Of a stretch of 64,000 nucleotides of DNA, positions 15,302 through 24,544 are shown piece after piece. The first letter of the stretch is position 1. The number at the start of each line of letters is the position of its first letter. Origin of the DNA: Arthrobacter frigidicola (GTDB lineage Bacteria > Actinomycetota > Actinomycetes > Actinomycetales > Micrococcaceae); NCBI GenBank assembly GCA_003602285.1, contig QZVU01000005.1:186001-250000 (forward strand), given 5' to 3'. The notes under the pieces were generated by a model. It was not told where the DNA came from and did no database searches. It worked only from the letters and a program-made list of their open reading frames with translations. The translations under genes and the position numbers were made by a program.

Positions 15302-16009
15302 ATGGTGTGCGAGATGATTGCCCTGACCTTCAGGTCACCTGATCCTGAGCGTCTCGCCGGATTCTGGGGCGGTCTGCTCGGCCGGGACGTCACAGTCCAA
15401 CGGGGCGCACCCTCGCTCACGGCTCTGCCCGGGGTGGGCTTCAGTCTCCGATTCGTCGCCGGTGCCGGTGAAAAGTGGGGTCCCAACCAGATGCATCCCG
15501 ACCTCAAACCGACGTCCCTCATCGAGCAGGCCTCCGCGGTCGATCGAGCGCTGGCATTGGGCGCACAACACTTGGATGTCGGGCAGGGACCGGATGCCGA
15601 GCACGTCGTCCTTGCCGACCCCGACGGAAACGAACTGTGCATCCTGCAGCCGGGGGGCAGCTTCCTCGCCGGCTGCCCGTTCTTCAGCTCGCTGGCCGGT
15701 GCCGGTCTCGCGGAGGTCGGTTACTTTTGGCGCGATGCACTGGCCTGGAACCTCGTGTGGGACCAGGCCGGTGAGACCGCGGTTCAGGCGCCCACCGGCG
15801 GCCCCAAGATCACCTGGGGTGGCGGGCCTGTGACGCCCAAGCTCGGCAGGAATCGGCTCCATCTCGACCTCGCGCCAGCCGCCCCATTGACCATCGACGC
15901 CGAACTCGAGAGCCTGCTGGCACTCGGGGCTACTTACGTCGGCGCTGGCTGCGCCGACGGCATCGGCATGGCTGACCCCGGGGGCAACGAGTTCTGCGTG
16001 GTGGGGTGA
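15302..16009 (+). CDS. VOC-family (glyoxalase/dioxygenase fold) protein
   Basis: 235 residues with two tandem VOC half-domains: residues 1-120, ending in VLADPDGNELCIL, and 125-235, ending in MADPGGNEFCVVG. The Glu in each terminal NE motif is the usual metal ligand position. A start at 15302 or at the internal ATG at 15314 is possible; no strong ribosome site is visible because of the hairpin just upstream. Family activities include lyase, dioxygenase and antibiotic binding; none is assigned here. Confidence 0.8.
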   Translation: MVCEMIALTFRSPDPERLAGFWGGLLGRDVTVQRGAPSLTALPGVGFSLRFVAGAGEKWGPNQMHPDLKPTSLIEQASAVDRALALGAQHLDVGQGPDAEHVVLADPDGNELCILQPGGSFLAGCPFFSSLAGAGLAEVGYFWRDALAWNLVWDQAGETAVQAPTGGPKITWGGGPVTPKLGRNRLHLDLAPAAPLTIDAELESLLALGATYVGAGCADGIGMADPGGNEFCVVG

Positions 16010-16279
16010 TGGATCAAGCCGGTTCCGATCCGGCTAGCTGACGGTCCCATAGGGCTCGCACCGGGTCTGGAGTTCCGTGGCACTGCCGTCGAGAATACGG
16101 TCGCACAGTGCACTTTCAGCAAATGACGGGCCTTCTGCAGGGTAAGAGTGGGGTCTGCAATGGTTGGATTCGGCGCAGCTGTTGTCACCTGCGTCGTCGG
16201 GCTTACGGTAAGTGATGCCGCACTCCGTGCCCCCGCGGGCGGGAGTGATCTCTGAATGGGGAATTGAGGGACGCCGATT

Positions 16280-16714
16280 ATGAGTGACACCAGCGGATTT
16301 TCGAGCGCCGAGCGCGACGCCATGAAACAGCGAGCCGCCGAACTAAAGGCGATGAAGGGAGTGAAGGGCGCTGCCAAGCGCGCAAAAGAATACGAGGACT
16401 GCCTCTCAGCCATTGAGGGACTCGAAGGCACCGACCGGCGGATCGCGGAAAGACTGCACGTCATCGTGTCGGAGGAGGCCCCTGACCTCCACCCCAAAAC
16501 CTGGTACGGCTTTCCGTCCTATGCCAGGGACGACAAGGTCATCGTGTTCTTCCAACCGGCTGCCAAGTTTCAATCCCGGTACGGGTCGATTGGCTTCAAT
16601 GACGACGCCGCACTCGATGACGGTGAGTTGTGGCCCACCGCATTCGCGGTGCTGGAGATCACCGAAGCAGCTGAAAAGAAACTCCGTACTCTGGTCAGGA
16701 AGGCCGCCGGCTGA
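16280..16714 (+). CDS. DUF1801-domain protein
   Basis: 144 residues. After a charged N-terminal helix rich in Lys/Ala (AERDAMKQRAAELKAMKG), the DUF1801 (YdhG-like) core is seen as LHVIVSEEAPDLHPKTWYGFPSYARDDKVIVFFQPAAKF near residues 65-105. The family has been linked to iron handling in some bacteria, but its biochemistry is unclear. It ends 2 nt before the next SDR-like gene, so the two are probably cotranscribed. The 270 bp upstream hold no gene I can support. Confidence 0.8.
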   Translation: MSDTSGFSSAERDAMKQRAAELKAMKGVKGAAKRAKEYEDCLSAIEGLEGTDRRIAERLHVIVSEEAPDLHPKTWYGFPSYARDDKVIVFFQPAAKFQSRYGSIGFNDDAALDDGELWPTAFAVLEITEAAEKKLRTLVRKAAG

Positions 16715-16716
16715 TC

Positions 16717-17451
16717 ATGAGCCGCATTCTCATCACCGGTTCAGCTGACGGATTGGGCCGCCTCACCGCCGAAGCCCTGCACGCCCAAGGGCACGACGTC
16801 GTCGTGCACGCCCGAAACGCCGACCGTGCAGCGCACCTGCGCCCTCTCACCGACCGGGGTGCCGGCATCGTCATCGGAGATTTCGCCGACCGCGACGCCG
16901 TACGTCGCATCGCCGCCGAACTGGCCGGACAGGCACCGCTGGACGCCGTCATCCACAACGTCGGCGTGTGGAGCGGGCGAGATGTCATGCCCGTCAATAT
17001 CATCGCCCCGTACCTCTTGACCGCCCTTCTTCCGCTCCCGGGACGGCTGATCTACCTCAGCAGCGGGTCCCACTTCGACGGCCGACCACGCCTAGGCGGC
17101 GTCGACTGGCAAGGCAGGGGGGTCGGCTCCTACGGTGACAGCAAGCTCTACGTCACCACTCTCGCCGCGGCGATTGCGCGCCTGTTCCCGGATGTTCTGT
17201 CCAACTCCGTCGACCCAGGATGGGTACCCACCCGGATGGGCGGAGCCGGAGCCCCGGACAGTCTCGAACTGGGCCACCGCACGCAGGAGTGGCTCGCCGC
17301 CAGCGACGACCCCGAGGCGTACACCAGCGGCGGGTACTGGTACCACCAGCACCGCCAAGAGCCGCACCCCTCCGTTCACGACACGGCGTTCCAGGACGAC
17401 CTCCTTTCGTCCCTCGCCGACGAGACCGGTGAACGCCTCCCCCGCCGCTGA
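16717..17451 (+). CDS. SDR-family NAD(P)-dependent reductase
   Basis: 244 residues. N-terminal dinucleotide motif ITGSADGLG, a HNVGVWSG segment where NNAG is usual, Ser in YLSSGSHF, and YGDSK giving the Tyr and Lys. The C-terminal half (VDPGWVPTRMGG, then GGYWYHQHRQEPHP) is like the daunorubicin C-13 ketoreductase-type reductases often annotated in actinomycetes. Same strand as, and 2 nt from, the DUF1801 gene. Confidence 0.8.
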   Translation: MSRILITGSADGLGRLTAEALHAQGHDVVVHARNADRAAHLRPLTDRGAGIVIGDFADRDAVRRIAAELAGQAPLDAVIHNVGVWSGRDVMPVNIIAPYLLTALLPLPGRLIYLSSGSHFDGRPRLGGVDWQGRGVGSYGDSKLYVTTLAAAIARLFPDVLSNSVDPGWVPTRMGGAGAPDSLELGHRTQEWLAASDDPEAYTSGGYWYHQHRQEPHPSVHDTAFQDDLLSSLADETGERLPRR

Positions 17452-17493
17452 ACCAGGTCCGGGCGAAGAAGCGGTCCCCGTCGCCGCCGGTCC

Positions 17494-17952
17494 CTACAGC
17501 GGGAGCACAGCCGACGCCACCCCCGCGAGCAGGAGTCCAACACCGACCAATGCCAGCAGGCCGGCGCCCCGGTGGGGGCGGTGCAGTTGCCACCGGTCGG
17601 GGTCGGAGGCCGAATAGAACACGGTGAGGTCGCGGACGCCGTCGTCTGGCACCTGACCCAACCAGGGTGCCTCATGCACGGTGTTGAACCGGTCATGCCA
17701 TCGAAGGACCAGATCGGGTGCGGTTCCGGCGAGCACGGCGGTGGTTCTCATCATGGAGCCGTGGAGCAGCCGGATCAGCAGGGCCGCGAGGACGAGCCCG
17801 ATGCCGACCGCGGCGGCCCCTGAACCGATGAGCTCCAGGGCGATCAGCCCTTCCTGCCCGGTACCGGCGGATCGCACGACGGACACGTTATCGGGGGCGG
17901 GTGAGGCTTCCACGTCCGTTCCTTCTCGTGAGGCAAGTGCCGGGGTCTTCAT
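17494..17952 (-). CDS. Two-helix membrane protein, DUF3592-like
   Basis: 152 residues if started at the ATG at 17952 (an upstream start at 17988 is possible). Membrane helix 1 is about LIALELIGSGAAAVGIGLVL, helix 2 is GAGLLALVGVGLLLAGVASAV at the C-terminus. Between them lies an extracellular beta-rich part (APDLVLRWHDRFNTVHEAP, then DDGVRDLTVFYSASDPDRW). This layout, with a short soluble domain between two helices, fits DUF3592-like proteins of unknown role. Confidence 0.6.
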   Translation of the reverse strand: MKTPALASREGTDVEASPAPDNVSVVRSAGTGQEGLIALELIGSGAAAVGIGLVLAALLIRLLHGSMMRTTAVLAGTAPDLVLRWHDRFNTVHEAPWLGQVPDDGVRDLTVFYSASDPDRWQLHRPHRGAGLLALVGVGLLLAGVASAVLPL

Positions 17953-18060
17953 CGTAGCGTCGTCCTGGCCGCCAGCCTTTCCACGCAACCGAATGACACA
18001 GGGCCCGCTGCCTTGCCCGCTTCTCTACTGATCGTCGGAGCTGGAGTGGAACTGCTGCCC

Positions 18061-18420
18061 TCAGCTCAGCCGAGGAGGGCGCCCATCGGCCTGTGCGGCG
18101 ATTTCGTATCGCTGTCCCTGGTTCTCAAGGATGCGCACCGACGTCGTGGCCTTCTTGAGGGCCTCCTGGAACAGATCAGACCTGTGATGGCGCTCGATCG
18201 TGTCCTCATCCTCCCACCCCTCGGAGAGGTGGAATGTGTTGGGATCGAAGATGTCAGCAGCGAAGACGTAGTACACGCACCCGGGCATCTGGGCGGTGGG
18301 CGGGATGTGCTCTGCTACCGCGTCCACGAATTTCTGGCGGTCCTCGGGATGCACCCGGTAGTAGGAGTTGAAGATGAACGCGGTCTTCGTTGCGCGGCTT
18401 TTCACGTTAGACGTTTCCAT
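18061..18420 (-). CDS. Antibiotic biosynthesis monooxygenase-fold (ABM) protein
   Basis: 119 residues from the ATG at 18420, with GAAAGG about 10 nt upstream. It has the small ferredoxin-like ABM pattern: FIFNSYYRVHPEDRQKFVDAVAEHIPPTAQMPGCVYYVFAADIFDPNTFHLSEGWEDED split over two strands and helices, then a helix HHRSDLFQEALKKATT. Members act as cofactor-free quinol monooxygenases or haem-degrading proteins, as dimers. Function here is only inferred from the fold. It is divergent from the GlxA-type regulator. Confidence 0.75.
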   Translation of the reverse strand: METSNVKSRATKTAFIFNSYYRVHPEDRQKFVDAVAEHIPPTAQMPGCVYYVFAADIFDPNTFHLSEGWEDEDTIERHHRSDLFQEALKKATTSVRILENQGQRYEIAAQADGRPPRLS

Positions 18421-18572
18421 TCTATTTGTGCCTTTCACGACTCAAGACTAGCAATTCTTGACTATGCGGACAAATATATGCACCGAGGGGGCGGCCAGCG
18501 ACTCCGCCCGGCCATGGGACACCGTGCGAAAATAATGACGCGGTCGGCACACGTCGACCGGAACGGAGTCGA

Positions 18573-19523
18573 ATGATGCAGCGACCTCATCAGGTGGTGG
18601 TCCTCGTACTCGACGGGGCACTCCCGCTGGACGTCGGGATCCCGGCGGAGGTGTTCCATCCGGAGACGGGGTTCCCCTACGAGGTGTCGGCCTGCGGGGT
18701 CACCGCCGGAACCGTGCCGTCCCACGGCGGGTTCGGCTACGCGGTCCCGCGGGGCCTGGACGCACTCGCCGAGGCGGACACAATCATCGTCCCGGGGTAC
18801 GCTCCGGCGGGCCGGCCGATACCGGAGGAGGTGCGCGAAGCCCTCCGGAGCGCAGCATCCCGCGGGGCACGCGTCGCCTCGATCTGCTACGGCGCGTTCG
18901 CCCTCGCCGATGCCGGGCTGCTCGACGGCCTGCGGGCGACGACGCACTGGGATGCGGCGGAGAAGCTCGCGGAACGGCATCCGCAGATCACGGTCGAACC
19001 GAACGTGCTCTTCATCGACGAAGGATCCATCCTCACCTCGGCCGGGGCCGCCGCCGGTCTCGACCTCTGCCTGCACATTGTTCGACGCGACCTCGGCGTG
19101 AGCGCGGCGAATGAGATCGCACGAGGACTCGTCACCGCGCCCTACCGGACCGGAGGTCAGGCCCAGTACCTGCCGAAGACCAGCTCGGCAGCCCATGGTG
19201 AGTCCCTAGCCGCGACGCGCGAATGGGCCCTGACGCGGCTCGACCAGCAGCTGACGATCGCCGGACTGGCCGCACACGCCAGGATGTCGCCCCGCACGTT
19301 CCTGCGCCGCTTTGCCGAAGAGACCGGCACCACCCCGGTGCAGTGGATCCTCCGGGCGCGGGTCGACACCGCCCGCGAACTCCTGGAGAGCACGAGGCTG
19401 TCGGTCGACCGCATCGCGGACCAGGTCGGGCTGGGAACCGGGTCGAACCTCCGACTGCATTTCCGCCGGCTCCTTGATGTGTCCCCCTCGGAGTACCGCG
19501 CTACCTTCGCCGGCCGGAGCTGA
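18573..19523 (+). CDS. GlxA-family transcriptional regulator (DJ-1/PfpI domain + AraC HTH)
   Basis: 316 residues. The N-terminal 1-185 is a DJ-1/PfpI-like amidotransferase fold with ASICYGAFALADAGLLDG carrying the nucleophile-elbow Cys near 109. The C-terminal 210-310 holds two AraC helix-turn-helix units (LTIAGLAAHARMSPRTFLRRFAEE and LSVDRIADQVGLGTGSNLRLHFRR). Such regulators sense small metabolites and often control amine or amino-acid catabolism. Neighbouring ABM gene (divergent) and the quinone-reductase-like gene (convergent) are possible targets. Confidence 0.9.
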   Translation: MMQRPHQVVVLVLDGALPLDVGIPAEVFHPETGFPYEVSACGVTAGTVPSHGGFGYAVPRGLDALAEADTIIVPGYAPAGRPIPEEVREALRSAASRGARVASICYGAFALADAGLLDGLRATTHWDAAEKLAERHPQITVEPNVLFIDEGSILTSAGAAAGLDLCLHIVRRDLGVSAANEIARGLVTAPYRTGGQAQYLPKTSSAAHGESLAATREWALTRLDQQLTIAGLAAHARMSPRTFLRRFAEETGTTPVQWILRARVDTARELLESTRLSVDRIADQVGLGTGSNLRLHFRRLLDVSPSEYRATFAGRS

Positions 19524-19560
19524 CAACAGCGATCCCCGCCCGAGTGCCGGGAGCGTCCAA

Positions 19561-20568
19561 CTAGGAGATGCGAGGGGGAAGCGCGACGGTGTCGCCTGCC
19601 ACGTCGATCGCGACCTTGCCGTGGAGTGCATATGACCGCCTGTTCTCCAGGAGTTCGTGAGCTTCGCCCATCCGGGCGAGCGGAAGAACCGCGCCGAGGA
19701 CCGGCTTGACGAGGCCGCGCTCGACCAGCGTGGTGAGCGCGTCCAGCTTGCCGCGGTTCTGACGGGTGAAGACGAAGTGATAGGCGGCGTTCTTGCCCCA
19801 CGCCTCGATGAGGTTCTGCGGCTGCGCGATGTCGACGATGGTGACGACGCGGCCGAAGTCGGCGAGTGTCAGCGGGCTCTTCGTGAGGGTGTCGCCGCCG
19901 ATGGTGTCGAAAACGACGTCGACTCCCCTGCCCCGCGTCAGCTCGGCCACGGCGTCCACGTAGTCGGTCGAGGTGTAGTCAATGACCTCATCGGCTCCGA
20001 GGGAGCGCACGAACTCATGGTCGCCTGCTTTGGCGGTGGTGATCACCCGTGCGCCCATCGCCTTCGCGACCTGGATCGCGATGGTGCCGACACCGCCGGT
20101 GCCGCCGTGAATGAGGATCGTCTCCCCCACGGTGAGCTGAGCCCGCGTCACGAGGGCCTCCCACACCGTGCCGCCGACGAGGGTCAGGCTGGCCGCTTCA
20201 AGGTGGGTGAGATTTTCCGGCTTTCGCCCGACGAGGTCGACGTCGGCGACGTGCTGCTCGGCGTAGGAGCCGGGGCCGCCAAAGATCTGGGGCGTGTAGT
20301 AGACCTCATTGCCGACACGGAACTCGGTCACGTGGGAGCCGACTTCCTCGATCACCCCGGAGATGTCGTGACCGGTGATCGCAGGGAGGGGGACGTAATC
20401 TGCGTAGTCGCCGCGGCGCACCTGGTAATCGAGGGGATTGAGGGCGGTCGCATGAACGCGCACGCGCACCTGGCGGGGTCCGACCGTCGGGACGGGGACG
20501 TCGCGCAGCTCGAAAGCATCGGCACCTCCGAAACGGGCAAGCACAACGGCCTTCATCTGATCAGTCAT
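19561..20568 (-). CDS. NADP-dependent medium-chain oxidoreductase (quinone reductase-like)
   Basis: 335 residues from the ATG at 20568, with GAGGAA upstream; a frame from 20694 is an extension without support. GroES-like domain at 1-125 ([23 protein letters not shown], with [12 protein letters not shown] near 67-78), Rossmann motif [22 protein letters not shown] near 150, and [12 protein letters not shown]. No catalytic zinc ligands are evident, so it belongs to the zeta-crystallin/QOR side. It probably reduces quinones or enals with NADPH. A near-palindrome at 20671-20690 lies about 100 bp upstream of the start. Confidence 0.85.
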   Translation of the reverse strand: MTDQMKAVVLARFGGADAFELRDVPVPTVGPRQVRVRVHATALNPLDYQVRRGDYADYVPLPAITGHDISGVIEEVGSHVTEFRVGNEVYYTPQIFGGPGSYAEQHVADVDLVGRKPENLTHLEAASLTLVGGTVWEALVTRAQLTVGETILIHGGTGGVGTIAIQVAKAMGARVITTAKAGDHEFVRSLGADEVIDYTSTDYVDAVAELTRGRGVDVVFDTIGGDTLTKSPLTLADFGRVVTIVDIAQPQNLIEAWGKNAAYHFVFTRQNRGKLDALTTLVERGLVKPVLGAVLPLARMGEAHELLENRRSYALHGKVAIDVAGDTVALPPRIS

Positions 20569-20670
20569 AGGGGTGTTCCTCATCGTGGTTCTGGGATCGC
20601 GAAGCGCCGGGACGGGCGGTTCCCTCTCAGTTTTACGGACACGATCTCCAGCCTCCAGTGGCGACAATGC

Positions 20671-20690
20671 CATTATCCGCAAGGATAGTG
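20671..20690. promoter_or_regulatory. Inverted repeat in divergent intergenic region
   Basis: TATCC at 20674-20678 and GGATA at 20683-20687 flank GCAA. The repeat extends outward to CATTATCC / GGATAGTG with one mismatch. It lies between the reductase (minus) and acyltransferase (plus) genes and may be an operator for either. Confidence 0.35.
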
Positions 20691-20856
20691 ACACGCCTGC
20701 GCCGTCCCCGGGCGTGGTTCCACCGATGCCTGGGCATCACCGATAGAGAACCAGCCCGGTCGAACCATCCGGACTCATCCCGACAGCGAACCTCACCTAA
20801 GCGAACCCAGGGGCAGTACACGGGTTCGACTCACGAGACTCGACGCGGAGGACGCC

Positions 20857-21861
20857 ATGACTACTTCCACGGACACCCGGATACGGTGGCTGGACAGCTG
20901 CCGTGGGGTTGCCATCCTGCTGGTCGTCGTACTCCATGCGGGCGAAGCCCTTCGCATAAGCGTCGGCCCGACTCCGGGCGTCGACCAGTTCAACCTCTTC
21001 CTCGAGCCGTTCCGCATGCCCGTGCTGATGTTCCTCTCCGGGACCCTGCTGCCGCAGTCGGTGGCCAAGACCGGGAGGAAGTACTTCGTCGGAAAAATAT
21101 CCAAGGTGGCCTGGCCGTACGTTCTCTGGTCGCTGATCATTCTCGCTGCAAGCGGCGAGCTCAGCCCTGCGGCAGTGATCCAGGTCTTCCACAATTCGCC
21201 GACCTACCTCTGGTACCTCTGGTACATCCTCGTGTTTTACGCCCTTGCCTATCCGCTGCGACGCGTCCCGCCGCTGCTGATCGCCGGCACCGCCGTGGGC
21301 GTGTCGTTTCTGCTCACCGACGGCAGCCGCCCGGAGGCCATGGCCTTTCTCTCAGCGTTCTTCTTCCTCGGGGCCTGGTACGCCCAGCATCCGCAGGGAA
21401 TCACGGGAAGCACCGGGAAGCCGTGGGTCCTGGCTGTTGCCGGTGTGAGCGCGGTGACCGTTGGTGGAACGAACGTGGCGGGTTGGCAGGTGCTGTATCA
21501 GGGGGAGTTCGCGTGGGGAGTGGTGGGGGCGCTCGTGGTCGTGTGCTGGTTCTTTCCCCGACTTCCCGCCGGACCGGTGACCACCGCACTCGAATTCGTC
21601 GGACGCTACTCGATCGTGTTCTACGTCGCCCATCTCGGACCGATCATGATCACCCTCGCCCTGGCCGACGCGGTTGGCTCTGCCGGGGCATGGTACGTGC
21701 TGCCGCTGCTGCTGCTGGTTGGCATCGGCGTCCCCCTCGGGCTCGCCTGGATCTATTCAACCCGCGAGCACGCCTCGGTCACTCTGTTGTTCGAGCTGCC
21801 CGCGTTGACGCGACGCGATGAAAAGCGAATAAGCGAAGGGCAACGAACAAGGAGCCTCTGA
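20857..21861 (+). CDS. Acyltransferase family 3 membrane protein
   Basis: 334 residues with about 10 membrane segments. The N-terminal signature RIRWLDSCRGVAILLVVVLHAGEAL, with the conserved Asp-x-x-Arg-Gly and His, is that of the Acyl_transf_3/NodX family, which transfers acetyl or other acyl groups to carbohydrates or other envelope molecules. MPVLMFLSGTLLPQSV and FVGRYSIVFYVAHLG are the other conserved blocks. GGAGG lies 6-7 nt before the ATG. No sugar biosynthesis gene is adjacent, so the acceptor is unknown. Confidence 0.85.
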   Translation: MTTSTDTRIRWLDSCRGVAILLVVVLHAGEALRISVGPTPGVDQFNLFLEPFRMPVLMFLSGTLLPQSVAKTGRKYFVGKISKVAWPYVLWSLIILAASGELSPAAVIQVFHNSPTYLWYLWYILVFYALAYPLRRVPPLLIAGTAVGVSFLLTDGSRPEAMAFLSAFFFLGAWYAQHPQGITGSTGKPWVLAVAGVSAVTVGGTNVAGWQVLYQGEFAWGVVGALVVVCWFFPRLPAGPVTTALEFVGRYSIVFYVAHLGPIMITLALADAVGSAGAWYVLPLLLLVGIGVPLGLAWIYSTREHASVTLLFELPALTRRDEKRISEGQRTRSL

Positions 21862-22186
21862 GTTAGTGCAGAAGCCCCCGAGTCAGTGGCCTGCTGAATA
21901 CCGCTGCAATTTCTGGTCCCGGATCGCGAGCACCATGGCGAAAGCCTCGGGCGGAAGCTAGAGTTGGGAACCGGTCCGGCATCATTTCGATGGACCACAG
22001 CAGAGAGCGGAGGTGTTTTTTGATGACTGTCATTGCCGTGCGCCCCCGGCGCCTTGAAACCATCAAATCAACCACCCCCGTCTCCAGCTTCCGTACCGCG
22101 TAGGGCACTGCCCGCGGAACGCCACAACACCTTGGGCCTTTGCCCGGTAGTGGCCGGTGCTCGGGGACTCTTCCCGAGGTATTCCA
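21862..22186. other. Intergenic stretch, no gene seen
   Basis: About 325 bp between the acyltransferase and RsgA genes. Short frames on both strands have no plausible ribosome site or recognisable product. No strong hairpin or promoter was identified by eye. Confidence 0.5.
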
Positions 22187-23356
22187 GTGAAAAATTCTTC
22201 AGGCCATGGCCTAAACAGTCTTAGTGCATCCAGATCAGATCGCACCGGGCCAACCCTTTACGGCTATAACCCCGTCGTCGCGCGTCACTTCGACGAAAAC
22301 CCGCCGCCTGATTCCAGCGCGGACAAATACTGCGAGCCGGGCCGTGTGGTGCGGGTCGACCGCAGTCTGGTCCTCGTGGCGGTGGGCGTGGACCTCCTGC
22401 ACCTTCCCTACCCGCTTGACGCCGGCGTGCCGGCCACTGGCGACTGGGTTTGGATAGGACCCAACCGCGCGGGTGATCGCCAGATTCTTGCAGTGCTGCC
22501 CCGGCGTTCGGAGCTCAGCCGGAAGCGCGCCTTCGAGGACTCCTCAGCCGCCCAGGTCCTGGCTGCCAACATCGACGTGATCGGCGTGGTGGTTCCGGTT
22601 GACCGGCCGCTCACGCACAACCGTCTCGAACGGACGCTCGTCGCCGCCTGGGACTCAGGCGCCGTTCCCCTGGTGATTGTCACCAAGGCGGACCTGGCGC
22701 ACGTGGCGGATGACATCGTCGGGCAGGTCATCCTGCAGGCGGCAGGTGTCGACGTGGTCAGCACCTCCGCGGAAAACGGGGACGGGATCGAGGACCTGTT
22801 GGCACATCTTCCGCAGCGCAGCACGCTTGTCCTCCTGGGGCCCTCCGGCGCAGGTAAATCCACACTCATCAACGCCCTGGTTGGCCACAACGTGCAGCAC
22901 ACAGGCGAAGTCCGCTCCGGCGACTTCAGGGGCAAGCACACCACAACCTCCCGGGAGCTCATACCGCTGGCGGACGGCACTGTCCTCATGGACACTCCCG
23001 GCGTCCGTGGATTCGGGCTTTTCGACGCCGACGACGGCATGGAGCAGATGTTCGGGGATGTGGAGGAACTCGCCAGCCTCTGCCGGTTTGCCGATTGCGC
23101 CCATCAACAGGAACCCGGCTGCGCCGTGCAGGCCGCCCTCGCGGACGGCACACTCGAGGACCGGCGCTGGAACAACTACCTGAAACTCCAACGCGAAATG
23201 GCCGCGCTGGCCCGCCGCAAGGATGCCGCAGCCACCCGGGCATACCAGCGTGAGTGGCACCAGAAAGTGGTCGGAGGAGGGAAATCGCAGCGTTCCGCAG
23301 AACGCGCCAGATCAGAGCGGGAGGATGAGCAGCGGTCAAAGCGGAAGCGGCGCTGA
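22187..23356 (+). CDS. rsgA: Small-subunit ribosome-maturation GTPase RsgA (YjeQ)
   Basis: About 389 residues. Circularly permuted GTPase: an OB-fold N-terminal part (GRVVRVDRSLVLVAVGVDLL), then G4 VTKAD near 160, G5-like STSAENG, G1 GPSGAGKST near 222, and G3 DTPGVRGFG. The C-terminal zinc site is C-x4-C-x-H-x5-C (CRFADCAHQQEPGC), followed by a basic tail. RsgA releases from, and checks, the 30S subunit during late assembly. The start is uncertain: GTG at 22187 with GAGG upstream is used; GTG at 22157 would add 10 residues. It stands alone here, not beside aroA as is frequent in actinomycetes, so it could be a second copy. Confidence 0.9.
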   Translation: MKNSSGHGLNSLSASRSDRTGPTLYGYNPVVARHFDENPPPDSSADKYCEPGRVVRVDRSLVLVAVGVDLLHLPYPLDAGVPATGDWVWIGPNRAGDRQILAVLPRRSELSRKRAFEDSSAAQVLAANIDVIGVVVPVDRPLTHNRLERTLVAAWDSGAVPLVIVTKADLAHVADDIVGQVILQAAGVDVVSTSAENGDGIEDLLAHLPQRSTLVLLGPSGAGKSTLINALVGHNVQHTGEVRSGDFRGKHTTTSRELIPLADGTVLMDTPGVRGFGLFDADDGMEQMFGDVEELASLCRFADCAHQQEPGCAVQAALADGTLEDRRWNNYLKLQREMAALARRKDAAATRAYQREWHQKVVGGGKSQRSAERARSEREDEQRSKRKRR

Positions 23357-23527
23357 GCCGCTGCACCTGCATGCCCCCGGAGCGGGCCCCCTTGGCCTCT
23401 GCTCTCCGCTGCGCTTCACGCCTCCTGCCGGGCCGGTCGGGTACCTCTGGTGTCGGGGCATGAAGGGAGTGGCGGCTTCGTGGCGCGTGCATGGCGCTGT
23501 GAACAGTCGTCTTTGGGGGTACCCGCA

Positions 23528-23577
23528 GCAGCGTGAGAAAGGCCCCGCCGTTGCGGGCAGGGCCTTTCTCACGCTGC
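23528..23577. terminator. Strong bidirectional terminator hairpin
   Basis: Perfect 17-bp arms, 23528-23544 and 23561-23577 (left arm GCAGCGTGAGAAAGGCC), with a further partly paired GC interior. It lies between the convergent rsgA and enoyl-CoA hydratase genes, 17 nt from the stop codon of the latter. Confidence 0.85.
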
Positions 23578-23594
23578 ACTACTTCGGTCGATGC

Positions 23595-24536
23595 CTAGAT
23601 GCTGTTGGAAATGCGTTCGTAATCCAGTTCACCTTCGCGGGTCTGGACGCCGGCGGCAAGGAGCTTGTCGGCCAGCTCGAAAACTTCGTCGCCGAATGCC
23701 GCGTACAGGGAAGTGTTTTCCACCGCATAGGTCTCCAACGGCACTGCCGGCGCCATGGCGTTGACGGTTGTCTTGACTGCATCAAGAACTTCCGGGCGAA
23801 GCCGCGCGATGCGACGCGCAAGAGCATCAACGTGTGCGTCGATCTCGTCGGCGGGCAGGGCCCGGTTGATGAGGCCGTACCGCTCGGCCAGCTCCGCGTC
23901 GACAAGTTCAGCACCCAGGATGAGTTCCAGGCTTCGGGCACGGCCAATGAGGCGGGTCATATTCACTGTGCCGCCGCCGCCGGGAAGAATGCCCATCTGA
24001 ACCTCGGGCTGGGCCTGTCCGGACCTGCCGATCGCCGCGAACCGCATGTCGAGGCTCATGAGGAACTCATTGCCCGCGCCACGGGCGAAACCTGCAAGCT
24101 TGCCGATCGTTACCTGGGGAAGGTTCCGCACGTCCTCGCTCAAAGCCTGGAGGATGTTCAGGCCCTCTGGGACATCCCAGCCCGGTGCGGCCGCGATGGC
24201 CGCTTTGGTGGCCGCCGGAAGGGCCTCGGGATCTGTCAGATAGCCCATGTCCCCATGAGCGATGAAGAACTCCGGATCGGCCGACTGGAACACGATGACC
24301 CGGACAGCGGTGTCACTGTGCACCTGATAGAGGAATCCGCGCAGCGAGGGCAGCAGGACACCATCCATGAGGTTCAGGGGCGGATGATCCAGTGTCACCG
24401 TGGCGATTCCTGCGTTGATGGAAATGTGGAGTCCAGGCAGATTGTCGTAAGTCAAAATATCTCGATTCAAAGGGGCCGCACGCAGCCAAGGGGTGGAGAC
24501 ACCGCACCATGGGCACTCCGGCGTCAAACCTGACAC
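23595..24536 (-). CDS. Enoyl-CoA hydratase/isomerase-family (crotonase) protein
   Basis: 313 residues from the GTG at 24536. The crotonase core begins at about residue 28: ISINAGIATVTLDHPPLNLMD; FFIAHGDMGYLTDP near 91; ARGAGNEFLMSLDMRFAA with one catalytic-position Glu; and PEVQMGILPGGGGT with the second. It should bind acyl-CoA and hydrate, isomerise or hydrolyse it; the exact reaction is open. The first 27 residues contain CPWC and are unusual; translation could instead begin at a TTG around 24455. It is divergent from a TetR regulator that shares its promoter region. Confidence 0.82.
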   Translation of the reverse strand: MSGLTPECPWCGVSTPWLRAAPLNRDILTYDNLPGLHISINAGIATVTLDHPPLNLMDGVLLPSLRGFLYQVHSDTAVRVIVFQSADPEFFIAHGDMGYLTDPEALPAATKAAIAAAPGWDVPEGLNILQALSEDVRNLPQVTIGKLAGFARGAGNEFLMSLDMRFAAIGRSGQAQPEVQMGILPGGGGTVNMTRLIGRARSLELILGAELVDAELAERYGLINRALPADEIDAHVDALARRIARLRPEVLDAVKTTVNAMAPAVPLETYAVENTSLYAAFGDEVFELADKLLAAGVQTREGELDYERISNSI

Positions 24537-24544
24537 TGAGTATC

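Noticed and set aside
19657-20688. 343-codon open frame on the plus strand
   Set aside because: Fully antisense to the quinone-reductase-like gene, whose motifs and codon use are normal.
23223-24533. 436-codon open frame on the plus strand
   Set aside because: It runs through the end of rsgA, a strong terminator and the antisense strand of the crotonase gene, without any domain.
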